DNA of 39,966 nt from Solimonas sp040391865 (GTDB lineage: Bacteria > Pseudomonadota > Gammaproteobacteria > Nevskiales > Nevskiaceae). Shown here in pieces: positions 8,939 to 16,915 of the stretch (within the stretch, counting starts at the first letter, position 1; every line of letters starts with the position of its first letter). The stretch spans positions 1 through 39,966 of the forward strand of contig JBEBWZ010000016.1 in the NCBI GenBank assembly GCA_040391865.1, in the 5' to 3' direction. The notes under the pieces were generated by a model. The model worked only from the letters and a program-made list of their open reading frames with translations, had not been told where the DNA came from and searched no databases. The translations under genes and the position numbers were made by a program.

Positions 8939-10165
8939 ATGCCCAACGAGGCAGCTGTCCTGGTTAATGCCGGCCCACTGAGCGGCACCCTGAGTCGTGC
9001 GCGCGAGCTTTCCACCGAGCAGGTCCGCAGTCTCAACGGGATCGCCAATGCAAAGCTCCGTACCTCGCGCTTTCCCGGCCTGCTGGAAGACGAGTATCAC
9101 CAGGATGTGCGTCAATCCAGCCGCATCGCGCGCATCGGGCTGACCCTGCTGCCACTGCTCGCCTGTGCGGTCACGCCGCTGTGGCAGCTGTTTTTCATGC
9201 ATCCCCCTGCGGGGCTGTTACCGCTACTGCTATCGGTGCAGCTCGGCATCGTGCCGCTGACGTTCTCGCTCACCACCTGGGTACAACTGCGCTACAGTCG
9301 CAGCAGTTTTGCGGAATGGCTGCTGCTCGCGGCATTCCTGCTCCTGATCGCCTGCTTTGAAGCGATCCGCTACCGCGCCGGCAGCTTCGGCATGATCGTG
9401 GAACCGTATCTGGTGACGACGATCCCGGTGGCGGTGATCACCCTGGCCCGATTGCGACTCAGCCGCAGTCTGATCCTGCTGCTGGGATATTTCCTGATTC
9501 TGGCCGGCTCGCATCATCTGCAGGGAGACGCCCTGGGATTTCGCAACCGCCAGGAGTGGATTCTCGAAATTCTGCTGTTGAGCATCGCACTGCTCAGCTC
9601 TGCCTGGACGGCCCTCAGCGCGCGCCGCCAGTGGGCCGCGAAGCTGCTGCTGGAACTGATGGCCTATCGCGATCCGCTGACCGGCCTGCCGAATCGGCGC
9701 GCCTTCGAAGAGCACTATGAGACGGCCAGCCGCGCGGTCTACCGCGGGCACCGGCGCAAGCTGTTCTTCGTGCTGCTGGATCTCGATCACTTCAAGCGCG
9801 TCAACGATACCTACGGCCACGCCTACGGCGATGGCGTGCTGGTGGAATTCGGGATGGTGCTGGCGCAATTCGCACGCCGGCCCCTGGATCTGGCGGCGCG
9901 CCTGGGCGGCGAGGAATTTGCGTTGGTGCTGTTCGATTGCGATCTCACGGACGGTACCCGCCGTGTCAATGAATTGCTGCAACAGATCCGCGAATTGCAG
10001 ATCGAACATCGCGGCAATCCCTGCGGCGTGGTGACCTGTTCGGGTGGCGGTGTCGCGGTGGGGCCCGCCCATCCACTTTACGAGGCCTACCATGCCGCCG
10101 ACCTGTGCCTGTACCGGGCCAAGAACGAGGGCCGCGACCGCCTCACCGTCGCCGACCACAGCTGA
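8939..10165 (+). CDS. Membrane-bound diguanylate cyclase (GGDEF domain)
   Basis: 408 residues. An N-terminal cytoplasmic stretch is followed by six hydrophobic segments between about residues 58 and 225. The GGDEF domain follows from about 240: DPLTGLPNRRAFEE at its start, LDLDHFKRVNDTYGHAYGD, and the active-site GGEEF at 323-327. An intact inhibitory-site motif RPLD lies five residues before it, so product inhibition by c-di-GMP is expected. The enzyme makes c-di-GMP from two GTP at the inner membrane. The membrane region is not one I can assign to a named sensor family; it may sense a membrane or small-molecule cue. No EAL domain is present. Confidence 0.95.
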   Translation: MPNEAAVLVNAGPLSGTLSRARELSTEQVRSLNGIANAKLRTSRFPGLLEDEYHQDVRQSSRIARIGLTLLPLLACAVTPLWQLFFMHPPAGLLPLLLSVQLGIVPLTFSLTTWVQLRYSRSSFAEWLLLAAFLLLIACFEAIRYRAGSFGMIVEPYLVTTIPVAVITLARLRLSRSLILLLGYFLILAGSHHLQGDALGFRNRQEWILEILLLSIALLSSAWTALSARRQWAAKLLLELMAYRDPLTGLPNRRAFEEHYETASRAVYRGHRRKLFFVLLDLDHFKRVNDTYGHAYGDGVLVEFGMVLAQFARRPLDLAARLGGEEFALVLFDCDLTDGTRRVNELLQQIRELQIEHRGNPCGVVTCSGGGVAVGPAHPLYEAYHAADLCLYRAKNEGRDRLTVADHS

Positions 10166-10232
10166 GACCACCTGCGCCGATGCCCTTCCAGGGCGGCCTC
10201 ATCCAAGTGGGGTAATTTCCGCCCGGGGTATT

Positions 10233-10250
10233 TTGATAAAACGTTCTCAA
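10233..10250. promoter_or_regulatory. Imperfect dyad upstream of the P450 gene
   Basis: TTGATAAAACGTTCTCAA is an 18-base imperfect inverted repeat (outer TTGA/TCAA, central ACGT) in an AT-rich patch 65 bp before the P450 start. It may be an operator or part of the promoter. The symmetry is modest and no regulator gene is adjacent. Confidence 0.25.
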
Positions 10251-10314
10251 TATCCACCCGCGCGGTGGCTGCCGTTGCGCTGACGGCCGCCTGGCGCCTT
10301 CATGGGGAACCATC

Positions 10315-11682
10315 GTGACCGTCGCCACCGCAACCGTTGCATCGAAAAAAACCCCGCATCTGCCTGGATTGCCGCTGTTGGGCAGCGTGCTCGGCCTGGC
10401 CAAGGACCCGGCCAAGTTCTTCCTCGACAGCTATCGCAAGCACGGCCCGGTGTTCCGGCTCAAGATCCTCGGCGAGAAGTACGTGACCATTGCCGGCGTC
10501 GAAGCCGCCAACTTCCTCGGTACACGAGAAGGCAAGGAGTGCCTGCGCTCCAAGGAATTCTGGCAGGGACTGGTGGACGAGTACGGTGCAACCCGCATCC
10601 TGACCGGCTCCGACGGCGAGACGCACAAGCAGCTGCGCGACATCATGCGCAACGGCTACTCCAAGGAATCGATCAAGGGTCGCTACAACGAACTGGTCAC
10701 GATTACCGACGGCGCACTGAAGCGTGATTGGCCGGTCGGGCAGGAGGTATCGGTCCTCCCCGCGATGCAGTTCATGGTGGTCGATCAGCTCGGCACCATT
10801 CTCACCGGTGCCGCGCCGTTGGAGTATGTGGCCGCTATCCGCACCACGATCCTGCATATCCTCAACGTGCTGGTGACGCGCCAGCGCCCGAAGATCCTGC
10901 TGAAGCGCCCGGTCTACAAGAAGGCCAAGGCCCGCGTGTTCGAACTGGGCTACAAGATGATCGAGCAGGCCAAGGCCCGCTACGGCAAGATTCCGGCCGA
11001 GAACCGCAACCTGATCGACGACATCTATGCAGCGCATGTCGAACAGCCGGACGTGATGCCGGCATCCGACCTGATCGTGACGCTGACCGGTCCTTATGTT
11101 GCCGGGCTCGATACCGTTGCCAATACCACCGCCGCCATCACCTACGCAGTGCTGAAGCATCCCGAAGTCAAGGCGCGGGTGTTGAAGGAAGTCGATGCAC
11201 TGTTCGCCAACGGCACCATCGAGGAAGAGGACCTGCTGAAGCGGCTGCCCTCGCTACAGGGTGCGATCATGGAAACCATGCGCCTGTATCCGATCGCCGT
11301 TGCGCAGATGCGCACCGCGACCAAGGACTTCGTGTTCGAGGGCCATCAGATCCATGAAGGCGAGATGATCTACATCGGCACCTCGGTACCGCACTTCATG
11401 CACGAATATTTTCCGGAGCCGGAAAAATTCGACATCGATCGCTACCAGAAGCCCCGCGCCGAGCATCTGCAATCCGGCGCCTACTCGCCTTACGGTCGCG
11501 GCCCGCATACCTGTCTCGGCAAGAGCCTCGCGGAAATCCAGATCGCGCTGTCGATGGCACGCCTGTTCTACAAGCTGGACCTGGAACTGGAATCGCCCGA
11601 CTACGTGCTGAAGACCAAGACCGCGCCAACGCCCGGCCCCGCGCCGAGCTTCAAGGTGCGCGTGAAAGGCTACCGCCACTGA
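10315..11682 (+). CDS. Cytochrome P450
   Basis: 455 residues starting at a GTG; no in-frame ATG lies near it and the N-terminal HLPGLPLLGSVLGLAKDPAKFF is where P450s usually begin. Diagnostic parts are the I-helix oxygen-activation motif AGLDT (263-267), the K-helix ETMR (320-323) and the heme-binding loop YGRGPHTCLG with cysteine 400 as heme ligand. The first position of that loop is Tyr where Phe is usual. No N-terminal anchor is seen, so it is probably soluble and uses separate electron carriers, none of which is adjacent. The ferredoxin reductase 4 kb away is tied to the desaturase. A hydrophobic substrate such as a fatty acid or steroid is a guess from the neighbourhood. Confidence 0.95.
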   Translation: MTVATATVASKKTPHLPGLPLLGSVLGLAKDPAKFFLDSYRKHGPVFRLKILGEKYVTIAGVEAANFLGTREGKECLRSKEFWQGLVDEYGATRILTGSDGETHKQLRDIMRNGYSKESIKGRYNELVTITDGALKRDWPVGQEVSVLPAMQFMVVDQLGTILTGAAPLEYVAAIRTTILHILNVLVTRQRPKILLKRPVYKKAKARVFELGYKMIEQAKARYGKIPAENRNLIDDIYAAHVEQPDVMPASDLIVTLTGPYVAGLDTVANTTAAITYAVLKHPEVKARVLKEVDALFANGTIEEEDLLKRLPSLQGAIMETMRLYPIAVAQMRTATKDFVFEGHQIHEGEMIYIGTSVPHFMHEYFPEPEKFDIDRYQKPRAEHLQSGAYSPYGRGPHTCLGKSLAEIQIALSMARLFYKLDLELESPDYVLKTKTAPTPGPAPSFKVRVKGYRH

Positions 11683-11706
11683 GGCCGGCGGGTGCGCCGC
11701 AGGTGA

Positions 11707-11907
11707 CTACGCGGCGCACTCCCGCAACAGATCACGACCCACCTCGGTGACCACGAAGGTTCCACCCCAGCCGTGCATCAACAGGCCCAGCCTCTGCAAG
11801 CGCGCCAGGGTTGCCAGCGGCACATCGAAATACTGCCGATCTGCCGCAAAGTCGCGTAGCGCGTGCAGATCATGTTCGGTCAGGGTCAGGTCGGTCATTG
11901 ACGTCAT
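11707..11907 (-). CDS. Small hypothetical protein, possible winged-helix fold
   Basis: 66 residues (63 if the ATG at 11898 is used). The sequence LTEHDLHALRDFAAD, then VPLATLARLQRLGLLMHGWGGTFVVTEVGRDLLREC, reads like helix-helix-strand-wing with a T-x-x-G-R-x-L ending typical of winged-helix domains. It is not a recognised family. It sits 24 bp from the convergent P450 stop and 17 bp after the next gene upstream, so it may be co-transcribed with it. Confidence 0.6.
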   Translation of the reverse strand: MTSMTDLTLTEHDLHALRDFAADRQYFDVPLATLARLQRLGLLMHGWGGTFVVTEVGRDLLRECAA

Positions 11908-11924
11908 TTCATCTTTCTGAGGCT

Positions 11925-12245
11925 CTAGCGGGAACCTGTAGCGCTACGCGCACTCTTCCCGCGCCCCGTCTTTTCCGGCATCGCCGTAGTGGTCTTGCCC
12001 TTGGTTCTGGCGGATCGCTTGCGGGCCGGTTGGCTGTTCGAACTCTCGGCACCTGCCTGGCCTGCCGCTTCGATTTCAAGGTCGGCAAGACGCCCTTCGA
12101 ACTCCATCACCGCCTTGTCGAGCATCTGCAGCAGGCCGCGAAACTCACCGACAGCCGTGCGTAGAAAGTGCCAGCCATCTGCAGCGCGCACGTTCGATCC
12201 GATCACGCCGGTAACGATCGCCTTCACGCTTTTTAGCTTGTTCAT
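11925..12245 (-). CDS. Small hypothetical protein with basic Lys/Arg/Ser/Thr-rich tail
   Basis: 106 residues from the ATG at 12245, chosen because AGGAGT stands upstream; the frame is open further. Residues 1-60 are mixed helical (VGEFRGLLQMLDKAVMEFEGRLADLEIEAAG), likely a short coiled coil. Residues 73-106 are basic and low in complexity (RKRSARTKGKTTT, RGKSARS), like histone-H1-type tails of some bacterial DNA-binding proteins. Nucleic-acid binding is only an inference from charge. No family recognised. Confidence 0.6.
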   Translation of the reverse strand: MNKLKSVKAIVTGVIGSNVRAADGWHFLRTAVGEFRGLLQMLDKAVMEFEGRLADLEIEAAGQAGAESSNSQPARKRSARTKGKTTTAMPEKTGRGKSARSATGSR

Positions 12246-12338
12246 GGCACTCCTGTGGCAAGACAAAGGAGCCATGCACAGTGCCTGAACAAGCATGAAT
12301 ACGGCATGAATCCATCGACTGCATGCATTCAACAGCAA

Positions 12339-12368
12339 CACCGGTCATGGCAGATGCGATAACCGGTG
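12339..12368 (-). terminator. Hairpin downstream of the DUF2383 gene
   Basis: Perfect arms CACCGGT (12339-12345) and ACCGGTG (12362-12368) with a 16-base loop; flanking GCA/TGC can extend the stem after one mismatch. On the minus strand it is followed by TGTTGCTGTTG, only moderately T-rich. Possible terminator. Confidence 0.35.
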
Positions 12369-12392
12369 CTGCCGCGCTGCAATCAGCCTCCG

Positions 12393-12842
12393 TCAGGCGG
12401 CATTGCGATACTGATTACGCAAATCGCGAACGCGATCGTGATTGCGGATCACGCCCTGATACTGCCGTTCGACCAGGGTTTTCACCTGCGGCGGCAGATC
12501 ATCCTTCAGCGCCTTGCCATACACCGCCTTGGCATAGTCTTCCCCGCGCTCGACCTCTTCGAGTACCGACAGATCGCTGTGACTGACTGCAGCCTTGACC
12601 GCCACCCAACCGCGGTGCGCCGCACCCGAAATGCTGCCGCCTTCCTTGGCGGTGAATCCCAGCTCACGCACCGATTGCTGCAACTCCGTTGCCGCAGTCG
12701 CACATTCACGCGCACGCTCACTGAACAGCAGCTTGAGCTTGGTGTCTTCCGCACGCTCGGCAGCGGCCTCAAAGCCCTTCTTGCCGTCCTCGGACGTTTC
12801 GATCAACTCATTCAGTACCTTTGCCGCATCTTCCTTGATCAT
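12393..12842 (-). CDS. PA2169-type four-helix-bundle protein (DUF2383)
   Basis: 149 residues. The N-terminal half (LNELIETSEDGKKGFEAAAERAEDTKLKLLFSERA) and the following heptad-like helices match the DUF2383 ferritin-like four-helix bundle. The rest has SGAAHRGWVAVKAAVSHSDLSVLEEVERGEDYAKAVYGKAL, also family-typical. AAGGAGAG precedes the ATG. Relatives are, from memory, often stress-associated in proteobacteria, with no defined biochemical role. No signal peptide; cytoplasmic. Confidence 0.88.
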   Translation of the reverse strand: MIKEDAAKVLNELIETSEDGKKGFEAAAERAEDTKLKLLFSERARECATAATELQQSVRELGFTAKEGGSISGAAHRGWVAVKAAVSHSDLSVLEEVERGEDYAKAVYGKALKDDLPPQVKTLVERQYQGVIRNHDRVRDLRNQYRNAA

Positions 12843-12976
12843 CGGACTCTCCTTGATTGGCTCAACGAATACGTCCCGTCGGCATCGACGGAATCGCTGA
12901 ATTTAGAAGAGCGCGTTCCAAGCAAGTTCAGCAAGGTGCGGCAGCAAACCCGACTGGCGGCTGAACGACCGCGCGT

Positions 12977-13966
12977 TCACGAGAAAGCGGCGGCGATCAA
13001 TTCGTAGCTGCGCAGCCGTGCCGCATGGCTGTAGAGATTCGACACGATCATCACCTCGTTCGCGCCGCTGTCTTCGGCTGATTGCATGATCCGATCACGC
13101 ACCACCGAAGGATTGCCGACGATAGTCAACGCCCGGTAGTGCCGCACTGCGGCACGCTCCGCCTCGCTGTACGGATACGCCAGTGCCTCCTCGGGGCTGG
13201 GCAAGGGCAGGAACTCACCGCGACCAATGCGCAACCACGCCAGATCCATGGTTGCCGCCAGATACTCGGCCTCGTCATCGGTCTCGGCGCAGACCACCGC
13301 CGCGCCGAGAATCGCGTGAGGCTGAGGAAACTGCGGTGAAGGCTGGAACTGCTCGCGATACGCGGCGAACGCGGGCGCCGCGGGTGTGGGACTGAAATGG
13401 CTGGCGAAGCTGTAGCCCATGCCCGCCGCGCCGGCCATGCGCGCACTGGCGCCGCTGGAACCGAGAATCCAGATCGGCGGGAATGGCGCATCGTCCGGCT
13501 GCGCGTGCACACCGTGATACGGATGACGCTCGGGAAAGCCACCGCGCGAGAATGCCAGCAGTTCCGAGAGCTGCGACGAAAATCCCTCCCCGCCGGCAGC
13601 GCGCAAGGCCCGTGTCGCGTTGTGGTCTGCACCCGGCGCACGGCCGACACCGAAGTCGATGCGATCCGGATACAGCGCGGCGAGCGTATGAAAGAGCTCC
13701 GCCATCCGCAGCGGCGCATGGTTCGGCAGCATGATCCCGCCCGAGCCGACACGGATGCGCTGTGTAGCCGCTGCAGTGTGCGCGATCAGGATTTCCGGTG
13801 CCGAACTGGCAACGCTGGGCATGCTGTGATGCTCGGCGAACCAGTAGCGCACATAGCCCAGCCGCTCGGCCAGTTGCGCCAGCTCGACGGTGCGCCGTAC
13901 GGCTTCCGACGCCGAGCTACCGGCAGCAACCGGCGCCAGGTCCAGCACCGACAGGGAAATATGCAT
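12977..13966 (-). CDS. LLM class flavin-dependent oxidoreductase (luciferase-like monooxygenase)
   Basis: 329 residues, one TIM-barrel domain. Family features are LSVLDLAP at the N-terminus, RYWFAEHHSMPSVASSAPEI, RIRVGSGGIMLPNHAPLRMAELFHTLAALYPDRIDFGVGRAPG and, near the end, VVRDRIMQSAEDSGANEVMI. This is the YhbW/MsnO8-like branch that uses reduced FMN or F420-type flavins. The true substrate is unknown. It is a single gene with its own upstream space, separated from the cold-shock gene's terminator by about 80 bp. Confidence 0.9.
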   Translation of the reverse strand: MHISLSVLDLAPVAAGSSASEAVRRTVELAQLAERLGYVRYWFAEHHSMPSVASSAPEILIAHTAAATQRIRVGSGGIMLPNHAPLRMAELFHTLAALYPDRIDFGVGRAPGADHNATRALRAAGGEGFSSQLSELLAFSRGGFPERHPYHGVHAQPDDAPFPPIWILGSSGASARMAGAAGMGYSFASHFSPTPAAPAFAAYREQFQPSPQFPQPHAILGAAVVCAETDDEAEYLAATMDLAWLRIGRGEFLPLPSPEEALAYPYSEAERAAVRHYRALTIVGNPSVVRDRIMQSAEDSGANEVMIVSNLYSHAARLRSYELIAAAFS

Positions 13967-14046
13967 AGGGATCTCGTCACTCGGGATTCAATGGACCCGC
14001 ACGCACCCGCAGGGTTTCAGACTGACACGCGCGGATGAGCGGGCAT

Positions 14047-14076
14047 AAAAAAAACCGCGGCCCGAGGGCCGCGGTT
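14047..14076 (-). terminator. Strong Rho-independent terminator of the cold-shock gene
   Basis: An 11-base perfect stem, AACCGCGGCCC (14053-14063) and GGGCCGCGGTT (14066-14076), is followed on the minus strand by eight T residues (14054-14047). It lies 21 bases after the cold-shock stop codon. Confidence 0.92.
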
Positions 14077-14096
14077 CTTGTCCTGCCTTGCAGCTC

Positions 14097-14309
14097 TTAC
14101 AGAGGGCGAATCTGCGTCGCCTGCATGCCCTTCGGGCCGCGCGCCGCCTTGTACTCAACCTTCTGACCTTCGGTCAGGCTCTTGAAGCCCGAACCCTGGA
14201 TTTCCTTGAAGTGAGCGAAGAGATCTTCGCCGCCTTCGGACGGGGTGATGAAGCCGAAGCCCTTGGCGTCGTTGAACCACTTCACCGTGCCGGTGGAAAC
14301 ATTGCTCAT
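14097..14309 (-). CDS. Cold-shock domain protein, CspA family
   Basis: 70 residues, the usual length. RNP1 is KGFGFI (16-21) and RNP2 is DLFAHF (29-34); in RNP2 Leu-Phe-Ala-His replaces the commoner Val-Phe-Val-His. It binds single-stranded RNA and DNA in the cytoplasm as an RNA chaperone. AAGGA stands nine bases before the ATG. The 212 bp upstream are AT-richer than the surroundings and contain small hairpins (14344-14358 and 14397-14412), consistent with a structured cold-shock leader, but the promoter is not clear. It ends in a strong terminator. Confidence 0.96.
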   Translation of the reverse strand: MSNVSTGTVKWFNDAKGFGFITPSEGGEDLFAHFKEIQGSGFKSLTEGQKVEYKAARGPKGMQATQIRPL

Positions 14310-14521
14310 GGATACATTCCTTTTTCAAAATACAGCATTAAAACGGGCATACCGCCCGCAAGGTGCAAACGATCAAGGAAAGCATCCGGGATTTCTGTCG
14401 CGGTAAGGCGACGGTGACAAATCACGCTGATAACTTACTGCTTGAAGCGACTGCGGATTCCAGCCTACGCCAGTGCGGGCCGTTTGTCTATTTCCTAGCC
14501 GATTCCGGAAAAGTGGCTTTA

Positions 14522-15616
14522 TCAGGCACCGACCAGAGCCTGGCGCGGCGGCGGCCGACTCGGGAAGGCATGGCGGAAAATGCGCCCCAATACCTGCCCG
14601 AACTGCCGCGGCAGCGAACCGGTGTTGTAGTGCTGGCCATAACGGGCACAGATTTCCTGAACTTCGGGGGCGATCAGGGCATAACGCCGTGCCGGCAGGT
14701 CCGGGAACATGTGATGTTCGATCTGGTGGCTCAGATGGCCCGACATGATGTACAGCCAACGCCCGCCCTTCAGGTTCGAGGAACCGCGCAGCTGCCGCAG
14801 ATACCAGTGCCCGCGGCTTTCGTTGAAGACCGATGATTTGGGAAACAGCTCGGCATTCGCCGTAAAGTGCCCGCAGAAGATGATGGTGAAGGTCCAGAGG
14901 TTGCGGATGCCGTTGGCGACAAGATTGCCTAGCAGCACCGGCAGGAAGAACGGACCGGCGAGCAGCGGGAAGATCCCGTAGTCCTTGACCAGTTGCCGGG
15001 TCATCTTGCGCCCCACCGGGCGGAATTCCTGCCACAACTCACGCCAGGTCTTGCGCTTCTTGAACACCAGACCGACTTCCAGCTCCTGCGCGGCCACGCC
15101 CCACTGGAAGTACAGCGCCAGCAGCAGTGCGTACAGCGGCTGCAGCAAACGGTAGGGTTTCCAGCGCTGCTCGGGGAACACCCGCAGCAGGCCATAGCCG
15201 ATATCGTCGTCCATGCCGCGAACGTTGGTATAGGTGTGGTGCTTGAAATTGTGGGTACGCCGCCAGGAATCCGCGGTGCCGGCAATGTCCCATTCGTAGG
15301 TCTTGCCCTGCAGCTGCGGATCGCGCATCCAGTCGTACTGGCCGTGGATGACGTTATGGCCCAGCTCCATGTTCTCCAGGATCTTGGAGATGCCCAGCAG
15401 CAGGCTGCCGAGGATGAAGGCCGGCGGAAAAATGCCGATGAACAGCAGCGCGCGACCGATGACCTCGGTGTAGCGCACGGCCTTGACGACATTGCGGATG
15501 TATCGCGCGTCTTCCGCGCCCAGATCGGCCACGATGCGCTCGCGCAAGGCATCGAGCTCGGCGCCAAAACCATCGAGCTCGGCAGCAGACAGCATACGGC
15601 TACGAACAGCAGTCAT
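14522..15616 (-). CDS. desB: Membrane fatty acid (acyl-CoA) desaturase, DesB-like
   Basis: 364 residues. The three histidine boxes of membrane desaturases are HNVIH (87-91), HNFKHH (122-127) and HQIEHH (297-302), with hydrophobic segments around 51-78 and in the middle of the protein. It introduces a double bond into a saturated acyl chain using oxygen and electrons from a reductase. The gene follows the ferredoxin reductase by 44 bp, with the FabR-like gene divergent beyond. This is the same order as desT-desC-desB (PA4890-PA4889-PA4888) of Pseudomonas aeruginosa, which is the basis for the symbol. The histidine boxes are certain; orthology to DesB is inferred. Confidence 0.93.
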   Translation of the reverse strand: MTAVRSRMLSAAELDGFGAELDALRERIVADLGAEDARYIRNVVKAVRYTEVIGRALLFIGIFPPAFILGSLLLGISKILENMELGHNVIHGQYDWMRDPQLQGKTYEWDIAGTADSWRRTHNFKHHTYTNVRGMDDDIGYGLLRVFPEQRWKPYRLLQPLYALLLALYFQWGVAAQELEVGLVFKKRKTWRELWQEFRPVGRKMTRQLVKDYGIFPLLAGPFFLPVLLGNLVANGIRNLWTFTIIFCGHFTANAELFPKSSVFNESRGHWYLRQLRGSSNLKGGRWLYIMSGHLSHQIEHHMFPDLPARRYALIAPEVQEICARYGQHYNTGSLPRQFGQVLGRIFRHAFPSRPPPRQALVGA

Positions 15617-15660
15617 TCGAGAATTCCTGAATCAGCGTAGGAACATGGTGAATAGAAGGA

Positions 15661-16791
15661 TCAGAGGTCCAGCGTCATGTCGCTGCAGGGACCGCTGATG
15701 CACAGCTTCAGCGCCTGCTCGGGCTCGTCGCTGCGGCTGCCGGTGCGAAGGTTCTGCGAACTGCCATCGAGCTTGCCGCAGGCGCAGGTATTGCAGATGC
15801 CCATGCGGCAGCCATACACCGGCTGCAGGCCATTTTCTTCGAGGCTGCTCAATAGCGGACGCCCGCGCGGCAGTTCCAGGGTGCGTCCGCTGCGTGCCAG
15901 ATGGACCCGCACCGCGCCCCCGGCATCCGCCGTCAGTTCCGGCAAGGTAAAGGCCTCGGCCTGGAAATGCGCCGCCCGATCCGCGGTCAGCGCGCGCAGG
16001 GTTTCGACGAAACCGGCAGGCCCGCAGGCGTAGACCCGGCGCTGCGCCAGATCCGGCACCGTGTGCGCCAGCTGTTCGGCGTGCGCGCGGCCTTCACTCT
16101 CGTCAGCACCGCTGGCCGCTTCGCGGGTCAGCAGATAATGCACCTGCAGCTGCGGAAAGCGCGCCGACAGCGCTGCCAGCTCCGCCGCGAAGCAACGCTC
16201 GTCACGACGGGCCGTCCAGTACAGCAAGGTTGTGGCGACCGGCATGCCCTGCGCAGCCAGCGAACGCAGCAGACTCATCAGCGGGGTGATGCCGCTACCA
16301 GCCGCTGCCAGCAGCAGCGGCGCCTGCAACTGGCGCGGCAAGGTCATGTCACCGAATGCCGGCCCCAGTTCCAGAACCGTACCCACGCGCGTGCGCTCGC
16401 ACAGTTCGCCACTGACACGACCGCCGGTCATCCGCTTGACCGTCAGACTCAGCAGTCCATCGGCGCGCGGCACATCGGTCAGGCTGTAGGCGCGGGTAAC
16501 GCGCACGCCATCGATCTCGAGACTGACATTGACGTGCTGCCCGGGAAGGAACCCGGCGAAATTGCCGTTGGGCTTCAACACCAGCGTTACCGCATCGGCC
16601 GATTCGCGGCGATGCTCGACCACGCGCGCCAGAATCCGGTCCCAGGCCAGTGTCGGGTGAATGCTGCGTGCCCAGAAATCGAAGACCTCCGCCGCCACAA
16701 ACGGCTGCAGCAACCGGCGCAGCCCACGCGAGCGCGTAGCGGCGGGACGGCGGACAGCGTGAGGGGCAGATGGCACAGGGACTCCGAGCAT
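15661..16791 (-). CDS. desC: Ferredoxin reductase with FAD, NAD(P) and C-terminal 2Fe-2S domain, DesC-like
   Basis: 376 residues from the ATG at 16791. A longer start at 16821 is unlikely because the promoter's -10 box (16824-16829) would put the transcript start at or after it. The order is a short N-terminal extension, the FAD domain (AYSLTDVPRADG), the NAD(P) domain (LLLAAAGSGITPLMSLLRSL) and the plant-type 2Fe-2S domain with cysteines 328, 333, 336 and 364 (CRMGICNTC ... LC). It passes electrons from NAD(P)H through FAD and the iron-sulfur cluster to the desaturase encoded next. It is the first gene of that operon and divergent from the regulator. Confidence 0.93.
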   Translation of the reverse strand: MLGVPVPSAPHAVRRPAATRSRGLRRLLQPFVAAEVFDFWARSIHPTLAWDRILARVVEHRRESADAVTLVLKPNGNFAGFLPGQHVNVSLEIDGVRVTRAYSLTDVPRADGLLSLTVKRMTGGRVSGELCERTRVGTVLELGPAFGDMTLPRQLQAPLLLAAAGSGITPLMSLLRSLAAQGMPVATTLLYWTARRDERCFAAELAALSARFPQLQVHYLLTREAASGADESEGRAHAEQLAHTVPDLAQRRVYACGPAGFVETLRALTADRAAHFQAEAFTLPELTADAGGAVRVHLARSGRTLELPRGRPLLSSLEENGLQPVYGCRMGICNTCACGKLDGSSQNLRTGSRSDEPEQALKLCISGPCSDMTLDL

Positions 16792-16823
16792 GGTCGCCGT
16801 CCGGAACGGCGGTTTCAGCAATG

Positions 16824-16851
16824 ATTATACGGATGCAAGCACATCTGTCTA
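16824..16851 (-). promoter_or_regulatory. Sigma-70-type promoter for the reductase-desaturase operon
   Basis: On the minus strand, -35 TAGACA (16851-16846), a 16-base spacer and a consensus -10 TATAAT (16829-16824). The predicted transcript start is near 16817, giving a leader of about 26 bases to the ATG at 16791. The -35 box shares two bases with the adjacent palindrome. Confidence 0.7.
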
Positions 16852-16863
16852 TACAACTGTATA
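16850..16863. promoter_or_regulatory. Palindromic operator candidate for the FabR/DesT-like repressor
   Basis: TATACA-AC-TGTATA: perfect six-base arms around two bases, overlapping the upstream edge of the operon's -35 box and lying 53 bp before the regulator's start. The core ACA-N2-TGT resembles, as I remember them, the sites of FabR and DesT. A repressor bound here could block both divergent promoters. Confidence 0.6.
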
Positions 16864-16915
16864 TTATTGTCTCAGCTACCATCGCCCGGGTACCCGGCAT
16901 GATCGACAACTTTCA

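Noticed and set aside
14310..14521. A specific promoter for the cold-shock gene
   Set aside because: Several weak -10/-35 combinations are possible on the minus strand and none is clearly better, so I do not assign one.
16792..16821. Longer start of the ferredoxin reductase at 16821
   Set aside because: The consensus TATAAT at 16824-16829 would put the transcript start at about 16817, downstream of that codon.
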